Shown here piece after piece: positions 44,735 through 53,586 of a stretch of 64,000 nt of DNA; position 1 is the stretch's first letter; each line of letters opens with the position of its first letter. Source of the DNA: Pedobacter sp014947265 (lineage in GTDB: Bacteria > Bacteroidota > Bacteroidia > Sphingobacteriales > Sphingobacteriaceae). The notes under the pieces are model-generated. The model worked only from the letters and a program-made list of their open reading frames with translations, ran no database searches and was not told the DNA's origin. The stretch lies in assembly GCF_014947265.1 (NCBI RefSeq), contig NZ_JADCNK010000003.1, positions 310,001-374,000 on the forward strand. The letters are read 5' to 3'. A program made the position numbers and the translations under genes.

Positions 44735-45571
44735 ATGAGAATTTATAACACCTCCAGCGGGATTATTATCAACCACAATAACCAATATTTTTTAACAGAA
44801 GAGAAAAGCTGGGATAAGTTTGTAAACAGGAGCAACCTTTTTAAAGTGGTTAGTAGTGAGTTGCAACAGCTCCAGCCTAACGAAGATTTACAAGCGCTCA
44901 CCCATTCAGCTGTTTTAACGCCTATAGGTAACCAGGAAGTATGGGCATCGGGCGTAACCTACTTTCGTAGCAGGGAAGCCAGAATAGAGGAATCAAAAGA
45001 AGCAAAAGGCGGGGATTTTTATGCCAGGGTATATGATGCAGACCGGCCGGAACTTTTTTTTAAATCGCCGGCTTACCGTACAGTAGGTTCCGGAGGAAAC
45101 ATACGGATCAGGGCAGATTCTAAATGGAATGTACCTGAACCGGAACTGACCTTATTTATTTGCTCAGCAGGTACTATAGAGGGTTATACAATCGGTAATG
45201 ATGTATCATCGAGGGACATCGAGGGCGAAAATCCGCTTTATTTACCGCAGGCAAAATCATACAATGGGGCTACCGCTTTAGGACCTTGTCTTTTAGTAAC
45301 AGAGGGCCCGATAGATCCGGATACCGATATCAGCATCGAAATATCCAGAAATTCAGTAGTTCTTTTTAAGGAGAAAATATCCATTAATCAAATGAAACGT
45401 AAGCATACGGAATTAGTGGCTTACTTGTTTCGGGAATTGGATTTTCCTCATGGAACCTATTTAATGACAGGTACTGGAATAATCCCTACAGATGATTTCA
45501 CTTTACAAAGCGGAGACCTGGTTAAAATAACCATTTCAGAGATTGGTTCACTCATAAATACCGTAGCGTGA
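44735..45571 (+). CDS. Fumarylacetoacetate-hydrolase-family enzyme, 2-keto-3-deoxy sugar acid dehydratase candidate
   Basis: 278 residues with the FAH-family core: GVTYFRSREARIEES, FKSPAYRTVGSGG, VPEPELTLFIC (metal-binding glutamates), GYTIGNDVSSRDIEGENPLYLPQAKSYNGATALGPCL and MTGTGIIPTDDFTLQSGD. This length and these motifs resemble the FAH-type 2-keto-3-deoxy-pentonate dehydratases of the oxidative (Weimberg-type) pentose pathways. The downstream IlvD/Edd-type dehydratase would make exactly such a substrate. Hydrolysis of a diketo-deoxy acid is the main alternative. The operon places it first, 132 bp before the dehydratase. Confidence 0.85.
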   Translation: MRIYNTSSGIIINHNNQYFLTEEKSWDKFVNRSNLFKVVSSELQQLQPNEDLQALTHSAVLTPIGNQEVWASGVTYFRSREARIEESKEAKGGDFYARVYDADRPELFFKSPAYRTVGSGGNIRIRADSKWNVPEPELTLFICSAGTIEGYTIGNDVSSRDIEGENPLYLPQAKSYNGATALGPCLLVTEGPIDPDTDISIEISRNSVVLFKEKISINQMKRKHTELVAYLFRELDFPHGTYLMTGTGIIPTDDFTLQSGDLVKITISEIGSLINTVA

Positions 45572-45703
45572 TCAGCAAGGAAAACAAATTATAGGTTTAG
45601 CAACCGCTGCCTAAGCAAGTGAAACGATTTTTCAATAAAAAGTCCGCTAGCGAAAAATCTAATTAAAGAAGTAAAAAATAGCGCAACATAGCATATTCTA
45701 GAT

Positions 45704-47419
45704 ATGAAATCATATAGAAGTTCGACCTGGTTTGGGAAAAAAGATAAAATGGGCCTCATTTATCGAAGCTGGATGAAAAACCAGGGCATGCCCGAAGACA
45801 TGTTTGACGGCAGACCGGTAATCGGGATTTGTAATACGTGGTCTGAACTTACACCTTGTAATGCCCACCTGCGTGATATTGCCGAAAGTGTTCGTCGCGG
45901 GGTATTGGAGGCTGGTGGTTTTCCGCTCGAATTTCCCATCATGTCATTGGGTGAAACGCTCATGAAACCCACCGCCATGTTGTTCCGTAACCTAGCCAGT
46001 ATGGATGCAGAGGAATCAATAAGAGGCAACCCCATTGATGGTGTCGTATTACTTACGGGTTGCGATAAAACTACGCCTTCTACGCTCATGGGCGCGGCAA
46101 GTGTAGATCTGCCAACGATTGTGGTTCCTGGCGGACCCATGTTAAACGGAAAATATCACGGACATGACATCGGCTCAGGAACAAGCGTATGGAAGCTGAC
46201 AGAGGAATTAAAGAAAGGCGAAATTACTTATGATGAATATGCAGAAGTAGAAAGTTGCATGTCTCGAAGTCCGGGCCACTGTATGACCATGGGCACGGCG
46301 TCTACTATGGCTTGCATGGTTGAAGCGTTAGGCATGAGTCTTTCCGGTGGTGCGGCTATACCTGCCGTTGATTCCCGGCGGAAAAGGCTTGCACAGCTAT
46401 CGGGTAGGAGAATAGTTGAAATGGTTAAAGAAGACCTGAAAATTTCTAAAATATTAACACGGGATGCTTTTGAAAATGCCATTAAGGTAAATGCTGCGGT
46501 AGGAGGTTCCTCAAACTTTATTATTCACCTCACCGCTATTGCAGGGCGTATGGGGGTAGCACTAAATTTAGACGATTTTGATGATATTGGCAGTAAAATG
46601 CCGCTTCTGGTAAATCTTATGCCTTCAGGGAAATTTTTGATGGAGGATTTTTACTATGCCGGTGGTTTACCTGCTGTTATAAAACAAATGCAATCTGTTT
46701 TAAAAATGGATACCCTAACGGTAAGCGGGAAAACGCATGCCGAAAACATTGCCGATAAAGGAATAAATTACAATAAGGAAGTTATTTATGAATTTGAGCA
46801 GCCGATTATTCAGGAAGCAGGGATTACGGTACTAAAAGGTAATCTGGCAATTAACGGAGCGGTTATAAAGCCATCAGCAGCTACGCCCGGCTTGATGCAG
46901 CATCGGGGTAGGGCAGTAGTGTTTGAAAATATTGAGGATTACCATGCGAGAGTAGACGACCCTGATTTGGATATCGATGAAACTTGTGTTATGGTCTTGA
47001 AAACGGTTGGTCCGGTCGGCTATCCGGGGATGCCTGAGGTAGGTAATATGACTTTACCGAAAAAGCTGCTTGACAAGGGCGTAACCGATATGGTGAGGAT
47101 ATCGGATGGCAGGATGAGTGGTACGGCATATGGCACGGTTATACTGCATGTATCGCCGGAGTCTGCTATTGGTGGAAATTTAGCGCTGGTAGAAAACGGC
47201 GACATGATTGAGCTGGATGTAGCCAATAAACGTATCCACCTTGAAGTGAGTGATGAAGAGTTAGCCCTGAGGCGAAGCAATTGGGTACCGCCAATTCCTG
47301 CTGCAACACGTGGTTATGTAAACTTATATGTGAACCATGTTCAGCAGGCAGATAAAGGTGCTGATCTGGACTTTTTAGTAGGCGGCTCAGGTTCAACCGT
47401 AACCAGAGACTCTCATTAA
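45704..47419 (+). CDS. IlvD/Edd-family sugar-acid dehydratase (aldonate dehydratase type)
   Basis: 571 residues. Iron-sulfur cysteines are visible: C43 or C52 (GICNTWSELTPCN), C120 in TGCDKTTP and C193 in GHCMTMGTAST. The C-terminal catalytic serine region is DGRMSGTAYGTVILHVSPE. The start SSTWFGKKDKMGLIYRSWM is typical of the pentonate (arabinonate/xylonate) dehydratase branch rather than IlvD proper. The reaction removes water from a sugar acid to give a 2-keto-3-deoxy acid. Position between an FAH-type enzyme and a GntP permease (8 bp downstream) supports this. No branched-chain amino-acid genes are nearby. Confidence 0.9.
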   Translation: MKSYRSSTWFGKKDKMGLIYRSWMKNQGMPEDMFDGRPVIGICNTWSELTPCNAHLRDIAESVRRGVLEAGGFPLEFPIMSLGETLMKPTAMLFRNLASMDAEESIRGNPIDGVVLLTGCDKTTPSTLMGAASVDLPTIVVPGGPMLNGKYHGHDIGSGTSVWKLTEELKKGEITYDEYAEVESCMSRSPGHCMTMGTASTMACMVEALGMSLSGGAAIPAVDSRRKRLAQLSGRRIVEMVKEDLKISKILTRDAFENAIKVNAAVGGSSNFIIHLTAIAGRMGVALNLDDFDDIGSKMPLLVNLMPSGKFLMEDFYYAGGLPAVIKQMQSVLKMDTLTVSGKTHAENIADKGINYNKEVIYEFEQPIIQEAGITVLKGNLAINGAVIKPSAATPGLMQHRGRAVVFENIEDYHARVDDPDLDIDETCVMVLKTVGPVGYPGMPEVGNMTLPKKLLDKGVTDMVRISDGRMSGTAYGTVILHVSPESAIGGNLALVENGDMIELDVANKRIHLEVSDEELALRRSNWVPPIPAATRGYVNLYVNHVQQADKGADLDFLVGGSGSTVTRDSH

Positions 47420-47427
47420 GCAGAAAC

Positions 47428-48747
47428 ATGGATGTACTGATTCTTTTTGGCTGTATAGTTACACTTGTATTATTAATTGCCTGGGCGAAGGTTAATACCT
47501 TTCTTGCATTTTTAATCGTATCTGTAATGGCAGCTTTATTATTAGGTATGCCCGCCGCCAGTATTCCGCAAACGGTTAATAAAGGATTAGGGGATACCTT
47601 AGGATCGCTGGCAATCATCATCGTTTTGGGCGCCATGCTTGGAAAACTCGTCGCTTCAAGTGGTGCCGCTCAAAAAATAGCTTCGGTATTAAAAAAAACA
47701 TTTGGCCCAAAACACATTGCCTGGGCCATGTCTTTAACAGGTTTTATAGTGGGCATTCCGTTATTTTATAATGTTGGGTTTGTGTTGCTTATTCCAATTA
47801 TTTTTTCGGTAGCGTACAACTATAAATTACCTCTGGTATATGTAGGCTTGCCTATGCTTGCATCGCTGTCTGTAATGCATGGTTTTTTGCCACCTCATCC
47901 ATCGCCCATGGCTTTGGTTACTCAGTTTAATGCAGATTTGGTTAAGACCTTTATTTATGGCTTAATAGTGGCCATACCTGCTATAATTATTGCAGGCCCT
48001 CTTTTCTCAAGAATATTAATAAATATGCAATCCAGCCCAACAGTTACCTTGCGGGCTGATGAACTGCCCGATAATGAATTGCCGGGGATAACAAATAGTG
48101 TGGTTTCTGCATTGTTACCTGTGCTTATCATTTTGGGTACCACGTTGATCACCAGGCTATGTAGTGGCAATATGGTTGTTGTAAATTTTGCCGGATTTAT
48201 TGGTGATCCAACAATTGCCATGATATTAACCATTTGTATTGCAACATTTACACTAGGAGTAAGGTCAGGTAAAAAGCTGACTGACATTATGGTCATTTAT
48301 GTTGATGCAACAAAAGATATAGCGATGATCCTTTTAATAATTGGTAGCGCTGGCATTTTGAAGCAAGTATTTGTAGAAACAGGGGTGAGCAACAGCCTTG
48401 CCGCAATTTTGCAGGGGCTAACCCTGCCACCTTTGTTACTGGCCTGGTTAATAACGGCGGTGTTAAGGCTTTGTCTGGGTTCGGCTACCGTAGCTGGCCT
48501 CACCGCTGCCGGTATCGTTTATCCGCTTGTTGGGCCTCATGGTGCCGATCCAAATTTAATGGTGCTCGCAGTTGGATCAGGAAGCCTGTTTTGTTCGCAC
48601 GTAAATGACTCCTCTTTCTGGCTATTCAAAGAGTATTTAGGATTATCTATCAAACAAACATTTTTGTCCTGGTCGCTGATGGAAACGCTGGTTTCCGTTA
48701 TCGGGCTTATTGGAATACTGATCCTGAACCAAGTATTGTTTAGATAG
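47428..48747 (+). CDS. GntP-family sugar-acid:proton symporter
   Basis: 439 residues, about 12 hydrophobic helices. GntP features include GLGDTLGSLAIIIVLGAMLGKL, LTGFIVGIPLFYNVGFVLLIPI, HGFLPPHPSPMALV and LCLGSATVAGLTAAGI followed by GSLFCSHVNDSSFWLFKEY. It should bring gluconate-like aldonates across the inner membrane. It is the last gene of the operon, 8 bp after the dehydratase, and so supplies the pathway's substrate. Confidence 0.94.
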   Translation: MDVLILFGCIVTLVLLIAWAKVNTFLAFLIVSVMAALLLGMPAASIPQTVNKGLGDTLGSLAIIIVLGAMLGKLVASSGAAQKIASVLKKTFGPKHIAWAMSLTGFIVGIPLFYNVGFVLLIPIIFSVAYNYKLPLVYVGLPMLASLSVMHGFLPPHPSPMALVTQFNADLVKTFIYGLIVAIPAIIIAGPLFSRILINMQSSPTVTLRADELPDNELPGITNSVVSALLPVLIILGTTLITRLCSGNMVVVNFAGFIGDPTIAMILTICIATFTLGVRSGKKLTDIMVIYVDATKDIAMILLIIGSAGILKQVFVETGVSNSLAAILQGLTLPPLLLAWLITAVLRLCLGSATVAGLTAAGIVYPLVGPHGADPNLMVLAVGSGSLFCSHVNDSSFWLFKEYLGLSIKQTFLSWSLMETLVSVIGLIGILILNQVLFR

Positions 48748-48918
48748 ATAATAATCATCACCTTTAATAAAATCGTTTTTAATTTTCCTTATGCGTCAGT
48801 TTATTGGCAGGTGTTCTATAATTTGTAAAGCAAAAATATAGCTTTTAATGTACGCCCGAATCACTCACTGAAGTTTTGTGAATTCGAGCGATTTTTGGTG
48901 TTTTCCTAAAAGTAAAGA

Positions 48919-48948
48919 CCCTGCTAATCGTGCAATTGCAGGGTTTTT
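48919..48948 (+). terminator. Terminator, sister of 27997-28028
   Basis: CCCTGC, T, AATC, loop GTGC, AATT, GCAGGG, TTTTT. It is 171 bp after the GntP stop and about 20 bp before a tRNA 3'-end stub, in the same layout as at 27997. Confidence 0.75.
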
Positions 48949-48967
48949 ACATTTTGATAGTCTTTTG

Positions 48968-48990
48968 GTGTGGATGTTGGGATTCGAACC
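48968..48990 (-). other. tRNA 3'-end stub with T-loop remnant
   Basis: Reads on the minus strand as GGTTCGAATCCCAACATCCACAC, a T-loop followed by an acceptor-like end. The T-stem does not pair well and no anticodon arm adjoins, so it is not an intact tRNA. Confidence 0.5.
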
Positions 48991-49149
48991 TGAAATGCAT
49001 CATTTTAAATACTTTGTTAGCTTTTCAGTCAGAGAGTTGCATCTAATGAACCGAAAAAGTCTACAAAATCAATGACTTTTGAAGGATTTTATCCTTTTTT
49101 TGAACTATAAAGAATTAAATATCTAAATTTGGATAGGGAATTCACATCC

Positions 49150-49275
49150 ATGGCCAATTACAGTATGTTTTCTGATCACGAATTGGCGAGATTGTTGAAA
49201 TCTGACGATCGCCTGGCTTTTACTGAGATATTCAACCGGTATAGTTCCCCTTTATTTGTCAATGCCTATAATTAG
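49150..49275 (+). pseudogene. N-terminal stump of an ECF sigma-70 factor
   Basis: A 41-codon frame, MANYSMFSDHELARLLKSDDR then LAFTEIFNRYSSPLFVNAYN-stop. This is the region-2 start of Bacteroidota ECF sigma factors, which usually continue with a lysine-rich segment and DVVQEVF. Everything after region 2.1 is missing, so it cannot act as a sigma factor. In this phylum such genes often accompany FecR-SusC/SusD sets, none of which is adjacent here. Confidence 0.65.
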
Positions 49276-49337
49276 CAACACACAAAAAAAAGCTTATATC
49301 CAGATTATGCCAATCATCAACTGAATTAAAACGAACT

Positions 49338-49618
49338 ATGTCATTGGTAAAAAAATTCCGAGGATTGTTTGAAAATAAAACAGGCAATGAATTGAATGCG
49401 TGGATTACTGAAGCTAACCATTCGGTTATTGCAGAGTTGAAGAGTTTCGCCACAGGATTGTTATCTGACCTTCAGTCCATTGAAATGCTATCAATCTACA
49501 TTGGAGCAATGGTCCCGTCGAAGGCAATGTTAACAAACTGAAGACTATTAAGCGTCAAATGTATGGAAGAGCAAGCTTCGATTTACTCAGGAAAAGATTA
49601 GTATTAGCACCGGATTGA
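49338..49618 (+). pseudogene. ISL3-type transposase C-terminal remnant, frameshifted
   Basis: The first frame reads ELNAWITEANHSVIAELKSFATGLLSDLQSIE. Near 49500 the frame shifts and continues NGPVEGNVNKLKTIKRQMYG then RASFDLLRKRLVLAPD-stop (49508-49618), the conserved end of ISL3-family transposases. The DDE catalytic part is absent and no terminal inverted repeats were found. Sequence up to about 49815 may be further insertion-element residue but I do not recognise it. Confidence 0.75.
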
Positions 49619-49869
49619 CCACCAAAATTGGGGAAGAACCACTTTCACTGAATTACACAATTATCACCTCGTCCATTGAAGAGGCAATGGTAAAACACGC
49701 AAATCCAAAAATTATGACTGAGCAGGTGTTTGCTAATTTCAATCAGATCGTTTCAGAGCGTGTGGTTTTGTGGCTCGAACATCTGGATGCGCGAAAAAAT
49801 AGAGTGGACCTTTAAGCTACCAATTGCCCAGTCACCTGTTCCAATAAAAATTGGGTGTTGATATTTTTG

Positions 49870-50991
49870 CTATGATTCATAGAAAGCCTCGGATCTTTTT
49901 TTGATAAATAACAGGAAGTCAGGATGGCCTAATAATGAAAGATGGTTGATATGATTAAACCTGTGTAAAGCTTCCTTTATAAAATCGTCGATTGATTGGT
50001 CTGGGGACTTAGACTTTCTACTACTGTTCAGCCCAGAAAGCTTTCCACCAATGACCTGTTTAAATTTTTGCGCACCACTTCCGGGCGCGAGATCCTCGGC
50101 AAGTTTATCCAGGATTTCCCGCCAAGTCCTTCCATCTTCAGGGATATTGACCGAAACATCCAAAGTCCACCAGTGGGTTCTGGTGCCTTGATGTTCACAG
50201 TTATTGTAGGAGTCATAACTAGGATACGGGTAGGCATTGAATTCGTTCCCCTGCATTTGATGGGAAAATTGGGTGCCATTAGTACATCCAGATTCTATGA
50301 CTAAATTATCTTCCTCTACACAAAATGCTATTTTTCCTGATAAACAGTTGCACATATGCCATGCGATAGCTAGGGAATCTAAGGAAGTGTGGGTGCGCAG
50401 AAGCTTTACCTGAACCAGGTCTAAACGGCCGCTTTGCGCATACATTTTCTGGATAGTGTCTTTAGGTATAAGGTGGTTTAAAATCTCTTCAAATGCTTTC
50501 TTTAACCTAATCCTGGCAGCTATTTCGGAGACACGACACCGGGTGCAGGTCCTAGCCACCAGTGATTCAAAATCATTGTCTTTCTGAAATTCAGAGAATA
50601 TCCAATCAAAGGGCATGAGCAGTTCGGAGGCAAACCTGTTCGCCTCACGCTCATATTCAATGTATTGCGTCTTGCTCTTTCGGCTTTGTTCGATATCGAT
50701 TTCATCGATGATCGTACCCAGGTGCCATGGGATAATAATGTGCCCCAGTTCATGGGCCAGGGTAAATCGCTGGCGTGTAACGACTGAAGTATCGTTAACT
50801 ACCACAGTAGGTGTTTTTCCCGGAACCTTTAGGTTCACACATATACCATCGATTCCATCGATAGGTATAGTCTTGTATATTACTTTGGCATATTTTTCGA
50901 CCAGTTTATCCAGGTCGAATGGAATTTTCAGGGAATGTTTTTGTATGATTTTTCGGGCCATCCGCACTTCGGGACTGGTGATCAATCCCAT
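49870..50991 (-). CDS. ImmA/IrrE-family metalloprotease
   Basis: 373 residues. The N-terminal domain has the zinc motif HELGH (80-84) and the third-ligand segment EREANRFASELLMP (E116), typical of ImmA/IrrE proteases that cleave repressors or antitoxins. The C-terminal ~200 residues are an extension with segments MCNCLSGKIAFCVEEDNL and EDGRTWREILDKLAEDLAPG, a plausible sensor or partner-binding part. The start overlaps the upstream small gene by 10 bases, and that gene overlaps a colicin-E3-like RNase gene, so the three are translated as a unit. It may degrade the small partner protein and so release the RNase; this is inference. Confidence 0.9.
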   Translation of the reverse strand: MGLITSPEVRMARKIIQKHSLKIPFDLDKLVEKYAKVIYKTIPIDGIDGICVNLKVPGKTPTVVVNDTSVVTRQRFTLAHELGHIIIPWHLGTIIDEIDIEQSRKSKTQYIEYEREANRFASELLMPFDWIFSEFQKDNDFESLVARTCTRCRVSEIAARIRLKKAFEEILNHLIPKDTIQKMYAQSGRLDLVQVKLLRTHTSLDSLAIAWHMCNCLSGKIAFCVEEDNLVIESGCTNGTQFSHQMQGNEFNAYPYPSYDSYNNCEHQGTRTHWWTLDVSVNIPEDGRTWREILDKLAEDLAPGSGAQKFKQVIGGKLSGLNSSRKSKSPDQSIDDFIKEALHRFNHINHLSLLGHPDFLLFIKKRSEAFYES

Positions 50992-51290
50992 AGATTTTCA
51001 TTCTCAAGCCACTTTTGCAGTTTTTTGGCTTTGGTGGGATCATCTGACCTGGCAGCCATTCTTAATTCTGCCAGCATTACCGGTACAATATCAAGGTTTG
51101 ACCTATGGGCAGTAATAATACTGGCTAGATACATTTCGTCCTCAAGATATAGGGCATATTCCTTCCTGCTCATTCCCAGAAACTCATGCAACGATAAGTC
51201 GGAATTGCCATCATGCCAGCTATCGACATAATCGTCAATATCAGTCATTAAAGCATCACCCTGTATGCAATCTGCTATGAAATTAGACAT
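50982..51290 (-). CDS. Small partner protein, candidate antitoxin/immunity protein
   Basis: 102 residues, acidic (IADCIQGDALMTDIDDYVDSWHDG), helical, with SLHEFLGMSRKEYALYLEDEM resembling a short helix-turn-helix, and a C-terminal helix DPTKAKKLQKWLENENLWD. It overlaps the RNase-like gene by 8 bases and the metalloprotease gene by 10. An acidic partner beside a basic RNase is typical of immunity or antitoxin proteins. No sequence match to known colicin E3 immunity proteins is evident. Confidence 0.6.
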   Translation of the reverse strand: MSNFIADCIQGDALMTDIDDYVDSWHDGNSDLSLHEFLGMSRKEYALYLEDEMYLASIITAHRSNLDIVPVMLAELRMAARSDDPTKAKKLQKWLENENLWD

Positions 51291-51513
51291 CTATTTTCCT
51301 CCCTTTTACTGCTTCCTTTATAAACAAACCATCAGGATCCTTAACCCCCAGGTGTTTTCCTCTAATGTTAAAAACCTCAATTTCTCCATGTAGTGAATCC
51401 CATGTATATAGTCTTTTACCGTCGGCTGACTTCCAGCGTTTCTGATTATTAATGGCTCCAAGATATTCACATTCATCAAGGTATGATGGTTTTGGAATCG
51501 GCTTACCTCCCAA
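51283..51513 (-). CDS. Free-standing colicin-E3-like ribosomal RNase domain
   Basis: 76 residues from a TTG start; no in-frame ATG exists and a stop lies 15 bases upstream. The sequence follows the cytotoxic domain of colicin E3, which cuts 16S rRNA in the decoding centre: KRWKSADGKRLYTWDSLHG, EIEVF, RGKHLGVKDPDG and a basic end KGRKIDV. Colicin E3 catalytic residues D510, H513 and E517 (spacing 0, +3, +7) correspond to D39, H42 and E46, and R72 could replace R545. No translocation or receptor domain is present, so this is an intracellular toxin or a relic of a longer one. The two following genes overlap it in series. Confidence 0.75.
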   Translation of the reverse strand: MGGKPIPKPSYLDECEYLGAINNQKRWKSADGKRLYTWDSLHGEIEVFNIRGKHLGVKDPDGLFIKEAVKGRKIDV

Positions 51514-51679
51514 AATATTAATTTTTTAACAAAGATATAAATTGATAATGAATTATACTATCAAGTATGGCTGGTGGTTTCTTACGCCTATGCAATCATG
51601 TGCTCATGGTCTGATTGCTTTCATTTTTCAATTTTTTAAGTGAAACATTTTTTTTCGGACGAATCTGGCACAACGTTCC

Positions 51680-51937
51680 TTGCTCCAAAGATGGTTTCGA
51701 CAGGGATTAATTACCAGAACTCTAGCTTCAGATTTTATTGGAAATAAAGATTCTCATGATAATGAATATGTTATGAGCCTTGGAGATTGTAAAGCTTTTT
51801 GGCAAGATGTCAAGGATATTGAAGCGTTATTTAAATGCGATGATTGCAATAAATTTGTTAGTATAGACTATTATGCTGCAGATAGTAAGGAAGTCAAGTG
51901 CCGTTGTGGCAAATTAAAATATGACTGGCAGAAATAA
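51680..51937 (+). pseudogene. Zinc-ribbon C-terminal fragment
   Basis: About 85 codons from a TTG; the frame is open a little further upstream but has no ATG. It contains KCDDCNKF (C53, C56) and KCRCGK (C74, C76), a likely zinc ribbon, ending YDWQK. This looks like the 3' end of a larger protein. The family is not recognised. Confidence 0.4.
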
Positions 51938-51973
51938 TACTCATTAGACTGATTTTAGTATCAAGGACGGCTT

Positions 51974-52267
51974 TTATCCATCGTTCTTGTAATGTTTATG
52001 ATTTTTTGGTTTAAACACAATCTTTTGTCTGTTACTGGGTTCTCCGTTGAAATGCTTGTTGGCAAACAATATATCAGTATTGTTTTTTACCAGCTTGAAT
52101 AAAATAGGCCTTAGTGTGTACGCGTTGCATCGGTAGTTTGCTACAATTTCATATCTTTGAATAGTGGTTTTTGGGCGAAATTGCAAGGCCAATAGTAACA
52201 CAGTCCCTAACAGATACTTATTTTTAATGGATAGATCCAAACGACCAGCTAGCCATATTTTGGCCAA
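51974..52267 (-). CDS. Hypothetical protein, weak
   Basis: Up to 97 residues from a TTG start, basic, with NKYLLGTVLLLALQFRPKTT and YRCNAYTLRPILFKLVKNN, which could be a winged-helix-like segment. Start and family are uncertain; it may be a fragment. Confidence 0.25.
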   Translation of the reverse strand: MAKIWLAGRLDLSIKNKYLLGTVLLLALQFRPKTTIQRYEIVANYRCNAYTLRPILFKLVKNNTDILFANKHFNGEPSNRQKIVFKPKNHKHYKNDG

Positions 52268-52397
52268 GAAATCAGAGAAATTTCTAGAGAATTGTTCACA
52301 CGGTTATGACCCACAGAAAGAGCATGCTGATTCGGGCGAAAAAATCAAATGCTGCCTCTTTAGTGAGTCTCGCTTTCGTGAAGGAATACTAAGTTAG

Positions 52398-52857
52398 CAT
52401 CTAATTTTAACATTTAAATAAGGAATTTCATGTTGTCTGATCTGATATACTAGCTTTTCACCAGTTCAGCCAATAATCTTCAGCAGTTTTTTATGCTTGG
52501 ATTTGCATATAATTTTAGTTTGCTCAAAAAATAAACTGGTCGTTACGCCTGGGTATTTTAGTAAAGGTCGCCACCTGATTTTATCTCAAAGCGAGCGCCC
52601 AATTCCGTTATCCAGATTTTAGAATGACCAATCTTCGCGGAGCGATTTTCAGACCAGTATTTGGGCATCCAAAATATGCTAAAATTAGTGTTAACGGCGT
52701 ATTCACTTTACGGAAAGCCCGGATTTATCTGGGATTTTGTATTTAATTAGATTAATGTTTGTTAGAAATACTCCTAAAAGTTAGTTGTATCGATAGCCCT
52801 TTCATTGCGCGTCGAATTTTCATAAATTAGCTTAATAATTAGTTTTCTTTAGCGCTC
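52398..52857. other. Intergenic region without a gene
   Basis: No coding sequence recognised. TAAATTAG near 52823 resembles a Bacteroidota -7 element, with TTG about 15 bp upstream, and could serve the LuxR gene; this is weak. Confidence 0.3.
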
Positions 52858-53583
52858 ATGAAAAATTACCACACTGAAAGGGAGCTTTTGCTCTCTTATC
52901 AAGCTCAGCATCATTATTTTTCCACTCGTATGAATCATTTCGAACTCACGGGACCAAACATCGGTGAGCTTTTACCGGCAAGTATGATTGTGCAGGATGT
53001 GGGATTAAACTATAACTTATTTATGAATAAGGTAGGCTGCGATTATTTGGGGAAGGATTCAGATGCACTTAGGGAAATGGGACCCGAGTATTTTTTGCGC
53101 TTTTTTCCCTTGGAGGAGATGCTGAACTTGAAACGAAACTTAGTGGCTTTTGGCCAGCAGAATGACTTTTCTTTGTCTCATAGTTTTTTTCAAAGGGTTC
53201 GCGCGGACTTTAATGCAGACTATAATTGGTACCTCACTAGTTCTCGCTTGACTCCGGAGACAATCTCTTCTGCCGCGACGCTTATTCATGTTTCGGTTCC
53301 TTTAAGTGGTATTGATGGACTTTCGCTAGCAATGAGAAATGTCTTGGGAATGGAGGCGCAGTATGCTAAGGATTTTCAAAAGTTCTCAAGCTTAACCAGG
53401 CGGGAAAAGGAACTTATTGTGCTCATGGTCAATGGAAAGAGTAGCTTGGAGATTGCTTATCTGCTTCACCGCTCGATTCATACCATCAATAGCCATCGCA
53501 AGAACATTTTTAAAAAGCTTTCGTTCTCTTCTCTCGCACAATTAACACGCTTTGCAATTTGTTATCATCTGGTTGAATTCTAG
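52858..53583 (+). CDS. LuxR-type regulator with PAS-like N-terminal domain
   Basis: 241 residues. Residues 25-165 look like a PAS-type sensing domain (GELLPASMIVQDVGLNYNLFMNKVGCDYLG). The C-terminal 65 residues are a LuxR/GerE helix-turn-helix: LTRREKELIVLMVNGKSSLEIAYLLHRSIHTINSHRKNIFKKL. In Bacteroidota such PAS-LuxR proteins are common one-component regulators. A terminator follows, and the membrane protease gene starts 130 bp downstream on the same strand, making it a possible target. Confidence 0.88.
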   Translation: MKNYHTERELLLSYQAQHHYFSTRMNHFELTGPNIGELLPASMIVQDVGLNYNLFMNKVGCDYLGKDSDALREMGPEYFLRFFPLEEMLNLKRNLVAFGQQNDFSLSHSFFQRVRADFNADYNWYLTSSRLTPETISSAATLIHVSVPLSGIDGLSLAMRNVLGMEAQYAKDFQKFSSLTRREKELIVLMVNGKSSLEIAYLLHRSIHTINSHRKNIFKKLSFSSLAQLTRFAICYHLVEF

Positions 53584-53586
53584 CCA

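Noticed and set aside
48968..49050. Possible tRNA gene on the minus strand
   Set aside because: Only the T-loop and acceptor-like end are present; the T-stem does not pair and there is no anticodon or D arm.
49615..49815. 66-codon frame after the ISL3 remnant
   Set aside because: It begins with TTG inside the transposase tail and has no recognised family; probably insertion-element residue.
52164..52397. Plus-strand ORF of 77 codons
   Set aside because: It overlaps another weak frame on the opposite strand and shows no family motif or start signal.
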